Position numbers and translations under genes: made by a program. Under the pieces are notes generated by a model. That model did not search any database. It saw only the letters and a list, made by a program, of their open reading frames with translations, and was not told where the DNA came from. Positions 43,692 to 52,347 of a stretch of DNA of 64,000 nt are shown here, one piece after another (positions within the stretch are counted from its first letter, which is position 1; every line of letters starts with the position of its first letter). Origin of the DNA: Nocardia brasiliensis (GTDB taxonomy: Bacteria > Actinomycetota > Actinomycetes > Mycobacteriales > Mycobacteriaceae); assembly GCF_011801125.1 (NCBI RefSeq), contig NZ_CP046171.1, forward strand, positions 7,688,001-7,752,000. The letters run 5' to 3'.

Positions 43692-44228
43692 TCAGCCGCC
43701 GACGATGGCCGAGCAGGCGAAGGTGACGTCGAACTTCGAGGTCTTGGGGCCCGCGAGCGGGTTGGTCAGATCGGGAGCGCCCACTCCCTCGCCGGAGATC
43801 TTGTAGGTGTTGCCGTCCTTGGTGAGGGTGGCCGAGCCGCCCGGCATGCCGTTGCCGAAGCCGATCGCGTAAGGTTGGCCGGATTCCCCGCCCTTGGTGC
43901 CCGCGAAGCCCACCGCCTGGACCGTGTCGGTCCCGGTGATGGTGGCGCTCACCGAGAGGTTGCCGTAGGTGGGGTTGGCGGTATCGGTGAGCGCGAGCGC
44001 CAGCGTGCCTGCCTGCTTGGCGCAGGTGGTGGTGAACGTCGCGGTGAGCGCCTTGCCGTCGACCGAGGCGGACGACTTGCCCGCCGGTGCCGGGTCGCCC
44101 TGCGCGGACGGTGCCGCGGCGCCCGAGGACTTGGCCGGGGCACTGCTCGCGTTGTCGCTACACCCGGTAACGAACAGCGCGGTCGCGGCGGCGGTGACGA
44201 GGGCGGCGGTGACGGACTTGGTGTTCAT
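43692..44228 (-). CDS. LpqH-family (19-kDa antigen-like) lipoprotein
   Basis: 178 residues. Lipoprotein signal with lipobox FVTGCSDN (Cys 23), followed by a Ser/Ala/Pro-rich linker and the LpqH beta domain: KALTATFTTTCAKQAGTLAL, LSVSATITGTDTVQAVGFAG, ATLTKDGNTYKISGEGVGA, KFDVTFACSAIVGG. Two Cys of the mature domain can form the conserved disulphide. LpqH proteins are abundant surface lipoproteins of mycobacteria and relatives, known as TLR2 ligands in Mycobacterium tuberculosis. Confidence 0.93.
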   Translation of the reverse strand: MNTKSVTAALVTAAATALFVTGCSDNASSAPAKSSGAAAPSAQGDPAPAGKSSASVDGKALTATFTTTCAKQAGTLALALTDTANPTYGNLSVSATITGTDTVQAVGFAGTKGGESGQPYAIGFGNGMPGGSATLTKDGNTYKISGEGVGAPDLTNPLAGPKTSKFDVTFACSAIVGG

Positions 44229-44374
44229 GATGGTTCCTGACTGTCTGTGGAGGGCCCGATGCCTTCCTGGAGTTCGGTCAGCCCGGTGTGGCTGGGCCGA
44301 TACGAGAAAGGTAGGAACGGTTCGCGCCCTACCGATCCCAGGTTTGCTCGGGTCCGAATCCGATAAATGTCCGT

Positions 44375-44380
44375 TAACCT
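44375..44380 (+). promoter_or_regulatory. Leaderless -10 box TAACCT for the CHAT operon
   Basis: TAACCT ends 6 nt before ATG 44387 with no Shine-Dalgarno between. No other promoter is seen inside the four-gene operon. Confidence 0.55.
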
Positions 44381-44386
44381 GGTCGA

Positions 44387-45733
44387 ATGCGACGACCGCG
44401 CGCCATGGTGCTCGACGAGGTGTGGCGCGAACTCGACGGCGTCGAACCGCTCAGCGGTCCGCACGGCGGGCCGCTACGCCGCACGGTGAAACTCGTGCTC
44501 GATCCGCTGGTGATCCGGCCCGTGCGACATCCGCTCTGCGCGGGCCCGATCCTCTCCGCCGACGGCGCGGTGCTGCTCGCCACCCGGGTACATGCCGCGG
44601 CCGACGTCCTGCGCGCCACCGCGGCCTGGTTCACCGTGCTCAAGCAGGTGCGCCGCGCGTTGCGGATCACCGAGGGCAATCCACAGGACCTGTACTTCCA
44701 GCGCTGTTTCGAGCTCGCGACGACGGCGGGCATGCCGGACCTCGAGCGCGACCGCGCGGTCGCCGAGGCGACACTGCGCGACGTGCACGATCTGGCGGCG
44801 GGCCGGACCACCCAGGCACTGAAGGAGTACGTCACGCAACGCACCCCCGAGCTCGCCGAGCTGATCGAGATCGCCTGGCGGCGCAGGCCGTTGACCGACC
44901 CGGCGGATGTCGCGCACACCGCCGCGATCGCCGGGCTGCTCGACGCGTGCGCCGCCGCCAGACAGGGGCAGCGCCGGGACAGCGGTCAGGCGAGCCTGGA
45001 CGGCCTCGTCGCCGCGCACGCGGGCACGCATACCGGCATCCGGCTGTGGCAGGACGAATCCGGCTGTTCGGCAAGTGAGCTCGGACTCACGGTGTACCCG
45101 GTGCCGCAGCCGCCCGAGGTCGGCGCCTCCGCCGCCACCGCCACCCTCGGCTTGCCCTTCGACCGCAGCGTCTACGAGCGGGTGTTCACCGCGTTGCAGG
45201 CCTCGACCGAGCGGACCGACCTACCACCGATTCCCGAGCTGGTGCGCACCGAGATCGCCCGGAGCTGTTCGCCATGGGCCCTTTTGGACGAGACGCTGCG
45301 GGTGACGGCGACGATCGGGCTCGAACTCGCGCTCGGGCTCGCCCCGATCGGCGCGCGCGAGCGGGGCCCATCCGATCGCCCCGGCGCCGATACCGCCGCG
45401 CACCGCGTCATCAACAGCCGCTGGCAGCGGGAAGCCTATGTGCTGCAAGCCCGGAGGTTGGTGGTCGGCGACGGCACCGCACCCCGGCCCACCGGGCCGC
45501 TCGCGGCCATCGCCGCGGAGTTGTGCACACCATGGCGGCCGTACCTGCGGCGGCTGTGGGTTCGGCTGCACGGCCGCGACATTCGGGAGTTCGCGGTGTT
45601 CGACCCGGAGGAACTGTGGGATCTGCTCGACGGCGTCGCCCGCTCGGTCATCCTCGATCACCGCACCAGGGTCAAGCAGGCGCTGAGTGTCATGGCGGCC
45701 GAGCCGGATTCGACCGAATCGAGGGCGAGCTGA
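44387..45733 (+). CDS. CHAT-operon protein 1, unknown function
   Basis: 448 residues. I do not recognise a family. Mostly helical, with few charged loops: LDEVWRELDGVEPLSGPHGG, AADVLRATAAWFTVLKQVRR, YFQRCFELATTAGMPDLERD, then EEVTQRTPELAEL-like helices. The second half includes DRSVYERVFTALQASTERTD and FDPEELWDLLDGVARSVILD. No signal peptide, membrane segment or nucleotide-binding motif. It is the first gene of a tight operon; its stop and the next start share one base (TGATG). A structural or adaptor role with the CHAT protease is possible. Confidence 0.8.
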   Translation: MRRPRAMVLDEVWRELDGVEPLSGPHGGPLRRTVKLVLDPLVIRPVRHPLCAGPILSADGAVLLATRVHAAADVLRATAAWFTVLKQVRRALRITEGNPQDLYFQRCFELATTAGMPDLERDRAVAEATLRDVHDLAAGRTTQALKEYVTQRTPELAELIEIAWRRRPLTDPADVAHTAAIAGLLDACAAARQGQRRDSGQASLDGLVAAHAGTHTGIRLWQDESGCSASELGLTVYPVPQPPEVGASAATATLGLPFDRSVYERVFTALQASTERTDLPPIPELVRTEIARSCSPWALLDETLRVTATIGLELALGLAPIGARERGPSDRPGADTAAHRVINSRWQREAYVLQARRLVVGDGTAPRPTGPLAAIAAELCTPWRPYLRRLWVRLHGRDIREFAVFDPEELWDLLDGVARSVILDHRTRVKQALSVMAAEPDSTESRAS

Positions 45734-46926
45734 TGAACGACGCGGTGCGCATCCGCCGAACCGAGAACGGGCTCGTGGTGATCGCCGCGGCCGGGGCGCC
45801 GACGGTGCTCGACCCGGCGGCACGGCTCGACGTCACGGTGCTCGAGGTGCTGGGCGGCCATCTGACGTGGCACCTGCTCGACGGCACGACGCTGCCCGCC
45901 GCGGTGCTCGAGCGCGTCGAACTCGCGCAGGAATGGCTGTGGGCGGTGTTCGGCGAGCAGGTCGCCCTCGCCGTCGAAGCGGCCGAGGACGTCGAACTGC
46001 CTGTCACGCCGGAACTTCCGGACCTGACGCCGGCCGCATGGCGGCTCGCCTATGCGCACTGGGCGAGCCGGTGGTGGCCCGCATCGACCATCGACGGCAT
46101 CGCGCCGCTGGACGAGCGGCTGCTGCTGGACGAGATCGCCGCGCTGAGTGCCGAATGCGAGATGCTCCTCGACGGTGCCGATCTGGCGGCCGACGAGGCA
46201 GACCTGCCGGTGTTCGTCGGGCGCGCCGAGGACTACGCCTTGGCCGCCGGACCCGCGATGACCCCGCCTGGCGGCGCGCTGGTGCTGGCCAGGGGTACCA
46301 CCGGCTGGAATTGGCGACGCTGCCCGCCCGGCCTGCTCGACGCCGCCGAACGCGCGATCTCCTGGACGGTGCTGCGCGCCGACGGCCGAACCACCGTCAC
46401 CGTCCGCGCCGTCGCCGCCCCGGGTCTGCGCGGTCCCGTACCGCTCCACCTGCGCCCGCACGCCCTGGTACACACCTCCGCCGGGCCGGTGCACACAGCA
46501 CTGACCCTGCACGGCGACGCGTGGACCGGCGAGGTAGCGGCCCCGGCCGACGCGGATCCCGCTGTGCGAATCGAGGTTTCGGTTCCAGGGGTCGGCGACC
46601 CCGGTCTCTCCGACAACGAGCCGGCCAGCTCCGACCCGAACGGCAACGAACCGCGCAGCGGTGCGGCCCTCGGCAGCGAGTCGGGCGACGCGGACCGGGG
46701 CTCCGGGGAACCGAGCGACGCGGGGTTGCGCCGCGAAGGGCCGGGCAACGGCGGGCGGCGTGACGGCGGATCGCATGCCGGGGTAGGCGGCACCGACTTG
46801 GATGGGCCGGAGATCCGCCGCCGCATCAGGGATTTCGCTTCCGATCGGCTACGCCGCGCCGCCGATCCTGGCGCCGGGGCGTTGGCGGCCGAAACCGCGG
46901 CCGCTGCTACGGATTCGGACTTCTGA
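45733..46926 (+). CDS. CHAT-operon protein 2, unknown function
   Basis: 397 residues. The N-terminal 130 residues form a compact, Trp-rich domain (LAQEWLWAVFGEQVALAVEA, WRLAYAHWASRWWPASTIDG). The middle is beta-rich (TVTVRAVAAPGLRGPVPLHL, LHGDAWTGEVAAPADADPAV). A long disordered Gly/Ser/Asp/Asn-rich stretch (about residues 290-350) precedes a short basic helix (IRRRIRDFASDRLRRAA). No recognised family. Translationally coupled to its neighbours on both sides. Confidence 0.8.
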   Translation: MNDAVRIRRTENGLVVIAAAGAPTVLDPAARLDVTVLEVLGGHLTWHLLDGTTLPAAVLERVELAQEWLWAVFGEQVALAVEAAEDVELPVTPELPDLTPAAWRLAYAHWASRWWPASTIDGIAPLDERLLLDEIAALSAECEMLLDGADLAADEADLPVFVGRAEDYALAAGPAMTPPGGALVLARGTTGWNWRRCPPGLLDAAERAISWTVLRADGRTTVTVRAVAAPGLRGPVPLHLRPHALVHTSAGPVHTALTLHGDAWTGEVAAPADADPAVRIEVSVPGVGDPGLSDNEPASSDPNGNEPRSGAALGSESGDADRGSGEPSDAGLRREGPGNGGRRDGGSHAGVGGTDLDGPEIRRRIRDFASDRLRRAADPGAGALAAETAAAATDSDF

Positions 46927-46927
46927 G

Positions 46928-48454
46928 ATGGACACCGGCACATCGGACGACGGTCGCGCGCTGCTCGCCGCGGGCGCCGAAGCCTACTCCCGCGGCGACA
47001 CCGCCGAGGCGCTGCGCATCTTCGAGGATGCCGCCCGCACCACCACCGGGGACGTGCGGATCGGCGCCATCGTCAACGCGGCGAGCATGGCCGATGAACT
47101 CGGCGAGCACGCGACGGCACTGCGGCTATACCGGGAGGCGCTGGCGGCGATGCCGCAAGACGCGCCGCGGCTGCGCCCCAACGCGCTGGTCAACATGTCC
47201 CAGGCGCTCCAGCATCTCGGTGAACTGGACGCGGCACAGGAGGCGTTGGAGCAGGCGCGCGCGTTGCTGGCCGCGAGCACCGATCCGGAGCAGGGCGTGC
47301 TCCGGGTCGCCTGCCTGCTGTCGCTGACCGCCGTCGCGCTGCATCGGCAGCAGTGGGCCTACGCCGCCGAGCTGGCCACCGAATCGCTGGACGCGGCACG
47401 GCGGTTCGCACCAAAGCTGGCGGGCCATCCGCTGATGAACCTGGCCGCCACGTATTTCGAGACCGGGCGCCGCGAGTTGGCGGTCGACCTCACCCGGCAG
47501 GCGCTGGCCGCGTTCGACGCGGCCGGTGATCGCAACGCGGTGGCCGAAACCCAGCAGAACCTGGCCACCATGCTGGTCCGGTTGGCACGCTTGGACGAGG
47601 CCGAGGCTCCGTTACAGACCAGCCAGCGGTATTTCGAGCAGGCCGGGCTCGGCCATCGGGCCGGCATCGGGCTCAAGACCCTGGCCTTTCTCGCCGAGGG
47701 GCGCGGCGAGCTCACCCGGGCACAAGAGCTTTACGAGCGCGGCCTGGCCTACTTCGTCGAGTCCGGTGCGGTGCTCGACGCCGCGGACCTGCGCATGCGT
47801 TTGGCCACAGTGGCTTTCAAGAACGGCGACGCGGCGCAATGCGAGGCGCTGCTCGCGCAGGCGTTCACCGCCTACGCCGAGCGCGGCCTCGGATTGCACT
47901 GCGCCCAGCTCGACTACTGGCACGCCACGCTGCTGGAAGGCGCTGTGGATGCCGCGGAGTCGCCATCAGCACAACTGCTCGCCCAGGCCGTCGAGATCGC
48001 GGTGCCCGCGGCGCTCGCCATCGACGCGGTCCGCTACACCCTGCCCAACGGCACCCAGCGTGATCAGTGGAATCGGCAGATCGCCGACCCCGCCATGCGC
48101 CTGGCGTTCCGTTTCGCCTATCTGTCGGGCAATGGCTTATTGCTCGCCGACCTCATCGAAACCCAGTGCGCGGGAACTACTTTGAACCTCGATCGCGCCG
48201 AGCGCCCGGCCACCGCGCAGCTGCCGCTCGAGCTGTTCGAGCCGCCCGCCGAGCCGACGGCCGATCCCGGCGTCAGCGCGCTACAGCTCGGCGCGGCACT
48301 GGCCGAGGTGGCCGCCGCGGCGGGATTGCCGGTGTCCTCGCCGCCCCGCCTGGCTTTGGCCGCGGAGGGCCGCATCGCGTTGGCTCCCTATATCGCCGCC
48401 GCCGAACAGCGGTACGGACGCGTGATCCGCGACAGCAAGGTGCTCACCGTATGA
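46928..48454 (+). CDS. CHAT-operon TPR-repeat protein
   Basis: 508 residues from ATG 46928. At least six tetratricopeptide-type helical pairs between residues 5 and 330 (AAGAEAYSRGDTAEALRIFE, LVNMSQALQHLGELDAAQEA, MNLAATYFETGRRELAVDLT, ETQQNLATMLVRLARLDEAE, GLKTLAFLAEGRGELTRAQE). The C-terminal third is different, ending EQRYGRVIRDSKVLTV. Its stop overlaps the CHAT gene start (ATGA). TPR proteins next to CHAT proteases commonly act as the regulatory or recognition partner. Confidence 0.88.
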   Translation: MDTGTSDDGRALLAAGAEAYSRGDTAEALRIFEDAARTTTGDVRIGAIVNAASMADELGEHATALRLYREALAAMPQDAPRLRPNALVNMSQALQHLGELDAAQEALEQARALLAASTDPEQGVLRVACLLSLTAVALHRQQWAYAAELATESLDAARRFAPKLAGHPLMNLAATYFETGRRELAVDLTRQALAAFDAAGDRNAVAETQQNLATMLVRLARLDEAEAPLQTSQRYFEQAGLGHRAGIGLKTLAFLAEGRGELTRAQELYERGLAYFVESGAVLDAADLRMRLATVAFKNGDAAQCEALLAQAFTAYAERGLGLHCAQLDYWHATLLEGAVDAAESPSAQLLAQAVEIAVPAALAIDAVRYTLPNGTQRDQWNRQIADPAMRLAFRFAYLSGNGLLLADLIETQCAGTTLNLDRAERPATAQLPLELFEPPAEPTADPGVSALQLGAALAEVAAAAGLPVSSPPRLALAAEGRIALAPYIAAAEQRYGRVIRDSKVLTV

Positions 48455-49710
48455 CGCGGCAGCCGACCGTCCTGGTGCGCATGGCGGACGCGGGCGATGT
48501 GTACATGTCCTGGCGCTGGCCCGACGGCACCGCGGCGCGCGGCGCGGCCATGCTGCCCGGCGGGCCGGTACTCGAGGCGGTGCGACGGCTGAGCGCCGCG
48601 TTGCCGCAGCCGGCCCGGCCGGGCGGGCTCGAACACGCGATGACGAACGGCGCGTTCGCCGCATATGACACCGAATATCCGATAGCCCAGGCTCTTTCCC
48701 GCGCGCTGCTGCCGCAGGGGCTGGCGATCCAGCTGTATGAGCTGTGGCAGCAAGGCATTCGACCGCATATCCGGCTGCAACCTTCGCCGCGCGTCGCGCA
48801 GGTGCCGTGGGAGCTCCTCGCGCCCGCACCCGAGCTGCGCCTGATCGATATCGCCGACGTGAGCCTGCTCGCGCCCGCCGGAATCGTGCGGGCGCCGGGG
48901 CGCACCGCCCGCAGCTGGGCACACACCCGGTGCGAACCCGTTGTCGCCGTGCTCGATCCGCGCATCCCCGGCTTCCGCGCGGACTCGACGCTCGGCTCGG
49001 TCCTCGGCCGGATGCCCGCCGACGCCCCGCTCACCCGCCGCATCGCCGGCTACGCCGACCGGGACCGCCTGCGGCCGGCCGTCGCCGTGCCGACCGAGAT
49101 CTTCCGCCGCACCGACCTCGACCGCAGCTGGCTCGGCGAGACGCTGCGGGCCGGTGCGAGCAGGCTCGTCTACGTCGGCCACGTCACCGCCGCGCCACCC
49201 GAGTCCGGCCAGAGCGAAGCCGCGCAACTGCATCTGTCCTGCACCGCCGACACCCTGGGCTTCGCCGAACCCGACCGCACCCATCGGCCGTTGTCCGCCA
49301 AGGACTTCCTGCTCGGCACGCACACCCTGGCGGCGACACCGGCACACGGGCCGGACCTGTGGCCGCTGCCGAGCCGGGTCGCGCTGATCGCCTGCGAGAG
49401 CGGCGGCGACCTGCGCTTCACGGAGGCGCTCGGCCTGACCGCGGCCATGATCAACGGTGGTGCCGAACTGGTGACGGCGAGCCGCTGGCCGTTGCCCACC
49501 GACCTCGCCTTCCATCGGATCGCAGGCGCCCCATCGCACGCGCACCCGCTGCAGCAGGCGATCTGCGCGATCGACGCGGCCCACGAAACCGAGGACCCGA
49601 TCACCGCGCTGGCCGAATGGCAACGCGCGCAATTGAACCGGTGGCGCGACGCGGGCACGATCGAGTACTCGCCGCTACTGTGGTCGGCCTTCGCCACCCT
49701 GCTCGCCTAG
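48451..49710 (+). CDS. CHAT-domain (caspase-like) protease
   Basis: 419 residues. The C-terminal half is a CHAT domain with the catalytic His in RLVYVGHVTAAPPESGQSEA and the catalytic Cys in RVALIACESGGDLRFTEALG, followed by LTAAMINGGAELVTASRWPL. The N-terminal half has a beta-rich region and a block typical of CHAT proteins (PHIRLQPSPRVAQVPWELLA). Both catalytic residues are intact, so proteolysis (cleavage after specific residues) is likely. It is the last gene of the operon and presumably kept silent until its TPR partner senses a signal. Confidence 0.9.
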   Translation: MTRQPTVLVRMADAGDVYMSWRWPDGTAARGAAMLPGGPVLEAVRRLSAALPQPARPGGLEHAMTNGAFAAYDTEYPIAQALSRALLPQGLAIQLYELWQQGIRPHIRLQPSPRVAQVPWELLAPAPELRLIDIADVSLLAPAGIVRAPGRTARSWAHTRCEPVVAVLDPRIPGFRADSTLGSVLGRMPADAPLTRRIAGYADRDRLRPAVAVPTEIFRRTDLDRSWLGETLRAGASRLVYVGHVTAAPPESGQSEAAQLHLSCTADTLGFAEPDRTHRPLSAKDFLLGTHTLAATPAHGPDLWPLPSRVALIACESGGDLRFTEALGLTAAMINGGAELVTASRWPLPTDLAFHRIAGAPSHAHPLQQAICAIDAAHETEDPITALAEWQRAQLNRWRDAGTIEYSPLLWSAFATLLA

Positions 49711-50006
49711 GGCACGACCTGGCCCCGGCCGCGGACCGGCCGCACCACCGTGGGGTCGACGCCGAGCACATCGAGCATCTGCGAGATGGACATCGCCTGC
49801 ACCTCGCCCGCGTAGTCCGGCCGGGACGCGTCCGCCAGATCCGCGTACTGGTGCAGCCGTTCGTAGTCGGCCATCGTCATGATCACCGCGATCTCGGTGT
49901 CGCCGTCGGTGACGATGGCGTCCGCGCCGGTTGCCACCACTTCGCGGACGACGGCCGCGACGGCCGACGGCAGTTCGTGCAGAGTGCGCGTATTCGAGTT
50001 GGGCAT
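49707..50006 (-). CDS. Phd/YefM-like antitoxin, apparently without a toxin
   Basis: 99 residues from ATG 50006 (ATG 50015 possible). The N-terminal part matches Phd/YefM antitoxins (TRTLHELPSAVAAVVREVVA, DAIVTDGDTEIAVIMTMADY ERL). No RelE, Doc or PIN toxin gene is beside it: downstream is the convergent CHAT gene, upstream an intergenic region and a hydrolase. The start codon lies inside an imperfect inverted repeat (50001-50031) that could be an autorepression site. It may act on a distant toxin or only as a repressor. Confidence 0.75.
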   Translation of the reverse strand: MPNSNTRTLHELPSAVAAVVREVVATGADAIVTDGDTEIAVIMTMADYERLHQYADLADASRPDYAGEVQAMSISQMLDVLGVDPTVVRPVRGRGQVVP

Positions 50007-50031
50007 GCTCCGCATTCGGAGCGGTATGCCC
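50001..50031 (-). promoter_or_regulatory. Inverted repeat covering the antitoxin start
   Basis: GGGCAT-g-CTCCG (50001-50012) and CGGAG-cggt-ATGCCC (50017-50031) form an imperfect dyad around 50014. It overlaps the start codon, as in autorepressed antitoxin genes. Confidence 0.4.
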
Positions 50032-50134
50032 CTTTGGATCGGCGTGTCACCGATTCGTTAACTCGAAGGCCATGTCCCGCCCCGCGGTGCGCGCGGACGC
50101 TCGCGAAAAGGTTGCCGGGCGAACGTGTCCCGAC

Positions 50135-50974
50135 TCAGGACCGATGGGCGAGCAGGTGCCGCATGATCAATCGGGTCAGGTCTTCCGGGGCCTGCTCGGG
50201 AATCCAGTGCGAGACGTCTTCGAGCATTTCGAAGCGATAGGGGCCGGTCACGTACTGCCGCGTGGCGAGCGCGGCGGTGGAGCCGATGACGCTGTCCTCG
50301 GTACTCCACACGTACAGCGTGGGCACCGTCACCTCGCCGACCCGCCCCGACAAATGCGCTGCCCGATACCAATTCAGCGCCGCGGTCAACGCTTCGGGCT
50401 GACCGAGCCGATCCACATAGTGCTCGACGCGCTCCTCGGGGACCTTCCATTCGAAGAGCCGCCGCAGGCCGATCGCGCCGTCCGCGAGCAGGGCCCGCTC
50501 GGCGGTGCGCGGCTCGCGCAACCGTGCCACGTACTGCGACCGCAGCGCCTGGTCCTCGTCGTCTTTCAGCGCCTGCTGCAGCGCGGCGGGATGCGGTTGC
50601 GAGACGGCGGTGAAGGTGCGCAGCCGCTCCGGATACCGCGCGGCCACCGCCCAGCCGACGTATCCGCCCCAGTCGTGCCCGACCAGATCGAAGCGCTGCC
50701 AACCCAATTCGTCCGCGATGGCGAGCACGTCGCCGACCAGTTCGTCGAGCCGGTACTCGGCGGGCCGCTGCGGGCGCACCCCCGCGGAATACCCGCGCTG
50801 ATCGGGTGCCACCACGTAGCACCCACCGCCGCCGAGCGTGTGCAGCTGAAACTCCCACTCGATGGCCGCCTCCGGAAACCCGTGCAGCAGCATGACCTCA
50901 CGACCACGCACATCCCCGCAGGCCAGCGCGTCGAACGTCCCCGCAGCGGTGGAAATCTTCGTCGCCTCGATCAC
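50135..50974 (-). CDS. Alpha/beta hydrolase (epoxide-hydrolase-like)
   Basis: 279 residues from GTG 50974. HGFPEAAIEWEFQLHTLG is the oxyanion HGxP motif, the nucleophile Asp is in DLVGHDWGGYVGWAVAARYP, the acid lies near LYVWSTEDSVIGS and the His is in EDVSHWIPEQAPEDL. A cap domain between strands 6 and 7 fits the epoxide-hydrolase subgroup. TAGAGT (50987-50982) ends 7 nt before the GTG, so the transcript is probably leaderless. Substrate unknown. Confidence 0.92.
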   Translation of the reverse strand: MIEATKISTAAGTFDALACGDVRGREVMLLHGFPEAAIEWEFQLHTLGGGGCYVVAPDQRGYSAGVRPQRPAEYRLDELVGDVLAIADELGWQRFDLVGHDWGGYVGWAVAARYPERLRTFTAVSQPHPAALQQALKDDEDQALRSQYVARLREPRTAERALLADGAIGLRRLFEWKVPEERVEHYVDRLGQPEALTAALNWYRAAHLSGRVGEVTVPTLYVWSTEDSVIGSTAALATRQYVTGPYRFEMLEDVSHWIPEQAPEDLTRLIMRHLLAHRS

Positions 50975-50981
50975 CCGGACG

Positions 50982-50987
50982 ACTCTA
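50982..50987 (-). promoter_or_regulatory. Leaderless -10 box TAGAGT for the epoxide-hydrolase-like gene
   Basis: Minus-strand TAGAGT, 7 nt before GTG 50974, which supports that start over upstream in-frame codons. Confidence 0.5.
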
Positions 50988-51068
50988 GTGCGCCAGCGCT
51001 CGGCACCCTGGCGGCCGCCGATAGCGTGGCGACGTACCGTGATGGTGTGGGTAGAGAGGACGATCATC

Positions 51069-51842
51069 GTGCGCAATGACCGCTTCGCGGCGCGAGGTGG
51101 CTTCCTCCGGCGCGTCCTGCTGCCGCAGGACGCGGTCACCGACGACTATCCGTTCACGCTGCCCGTGGTGCGGCAGTTGGCAGGCTCGCCGGGTTTGAGT
51201 CTGGCGCCGGGTGTCACCTTTCTGGCGGGTGAGAACGGTTCCGGCAAGTCGACGCTGCTCGAGGCCATCGCGGTCGCGGCCGGGTTCAATCCGGAGGGCG
51301 GCAGCCGGCACTTCCACTTCGCCACCCGGGCCAGCGAATCGTCGCTGGGGGATCATCTGGTCCTGCAGCGCGGCATCAACAAACCGCGCAACGGCTTCTT
51401 CCTGCGGGCCGAGTCGTACTACAACGTGGCGTCGGAGATCGAGCGACTCGATCGCAGTGGCGGCCCGCCGCTGCTGCCCGCCTACGGCGGCGTCTCACCG
51501 CACGAGCGCTCCCACGGCGAATCCTTCGTCGACCTGGTGATCCACCGGTTCGGGCCACAGGGGTTGTATCTGCTGGACGAGCCCGAGGCGGCGCTGTCGA
51601 TTCGCGGCTGCCTGGCGGTGCTCGCCCGCTGGGCGGAACTCGCCGACCAGGGCAGCCAACTGATCGTCGCCACCCACTCCCCCGTCCTGCTCGCGCTACC
51701 GGGCGCGAGCATCCTCGAAATCGCCGAGGACGGCTCGATCACCCCCGTCGACTACGACGACGCCCTCCCGGTGCGCCTCACTCGCGACTTCCTCGCCGCC
51801 CCGGAAAAGTTCCTGCGCCACCTGCTACCCGACGAGCACTGA
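51069..51842 (+). CDS. AAA/ABC-type ATPase of the OLD/RecF-like group
   Basis: 257 residues from GTG 51069, with GAGAGGA seven bases upstream. Walker A FLAGENGSGKSTLLEAIAVA, signature region YGGVSPHERSHGESFVDLVI, Walker B LYLLDEPEAALSIRGCLA and H-loop LIVATHSPVLLALPGASILE. It is a stand-alone predicted ATPase, single domain, without transporter permease or nuclease. Similar proteins occur across bacteria and are of unknown role; some relatives are part of defence or repair systems. Confidence 0.88.
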   Translation: MRNDRFAARGGFLRRVLLPQDAVTDDYPFTLPVVRQLAGSPGLSLAPGVTFLAGENGSGKSTLLEAIAVAAGFNPEGGSRHFHFATRASESSLGDHLVLQRGINKPRNGFFLRAESYYNVASEIERLDRSGGPPLLPAYGGVSPHERSHGESFVDLVIHRFGPQGLYLLDEPEAALSIRGCLAVLARWAELADQGSQLIVATHSPVLLALPGASILEIAEDGSITPVDYDDALPVRLTRDFLAAPEKFLRHLLPDEH

Positions 51843-51892
51843 CCGGGCCAAGCCCAGAACACGGTGGGTCCGATGGCTTGGCCGGTCGGAGG

Positions 51893-52189
51893 TCAGTGTT
51901 CGTCGTAGTGGCCGTCGTGCGCGGCGTGGCGGTGGCCGTCGTGCAGGTAATCGAGGTGGTCGCCGTGTTGGACGGACTCGTGGCCGCAACCCTCGCCGTG
52001 CTGGTGGGTGTGGTTCGCGTGTTCGGTGTGGGTCGGCGGCTCGCACTCGTCGTAGTGGCCGTCGTGCTCGCGATGCAGGTGGCCGTCGTGCGCGTAGTCG
52101 ATGTGATCGCCGTGCTCGACCGCGGTGTGCCCGCAACCGGGGCCGTGCGCGTGATCGTGTGCGGTGTGCTGCAGATGCGCTGTCGTCAT
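51893..52189 (-). CDS. Histidine-rich tandem-repeat protein
   Basis: 98 residues from ATG 52189 with GAGGGAGA just upstream. About 27 residues are His. Two copies of a roughly 31-residue unit: GCGHTAVEHGDHIDYAHDGH and GCGHESVQHGDHLDYLHDGH, each ending EHDGHYDE or AHDGHYDE, separated by a linker with alternating His. One Cys opens each unit. No signal peptide, so probably a cytoplasmic metal (Zn, Ni or Co) buffer or chaperone. No metal transporter or regulator is adjacent. Confidence 0.82.
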   Translation of the reverse strand: MTTAHLQHTAHDHAHGPGCGHTAVEHGDHIDYAHDGHLHREHDGHYDECEPPTHTEHANHTHQHGEGCGHESVQHGDHLDYLHDGHRHAAHDGHYDEH

Positions 52190-52347
52190 AGTTCTCCCTC
52201 TTTCCCAACCTGGACAGATAGAGCTTGTGATCGACAACACATTAACATCTGCGCATCAATGAAGGTTGCTGGCGGTGCGCCAGCGCACCGGAGAAGCCGC
52301 GGCGTCCGACGCGCTGCAGGAACGCGGACGCCACGGCACCGCAGACG

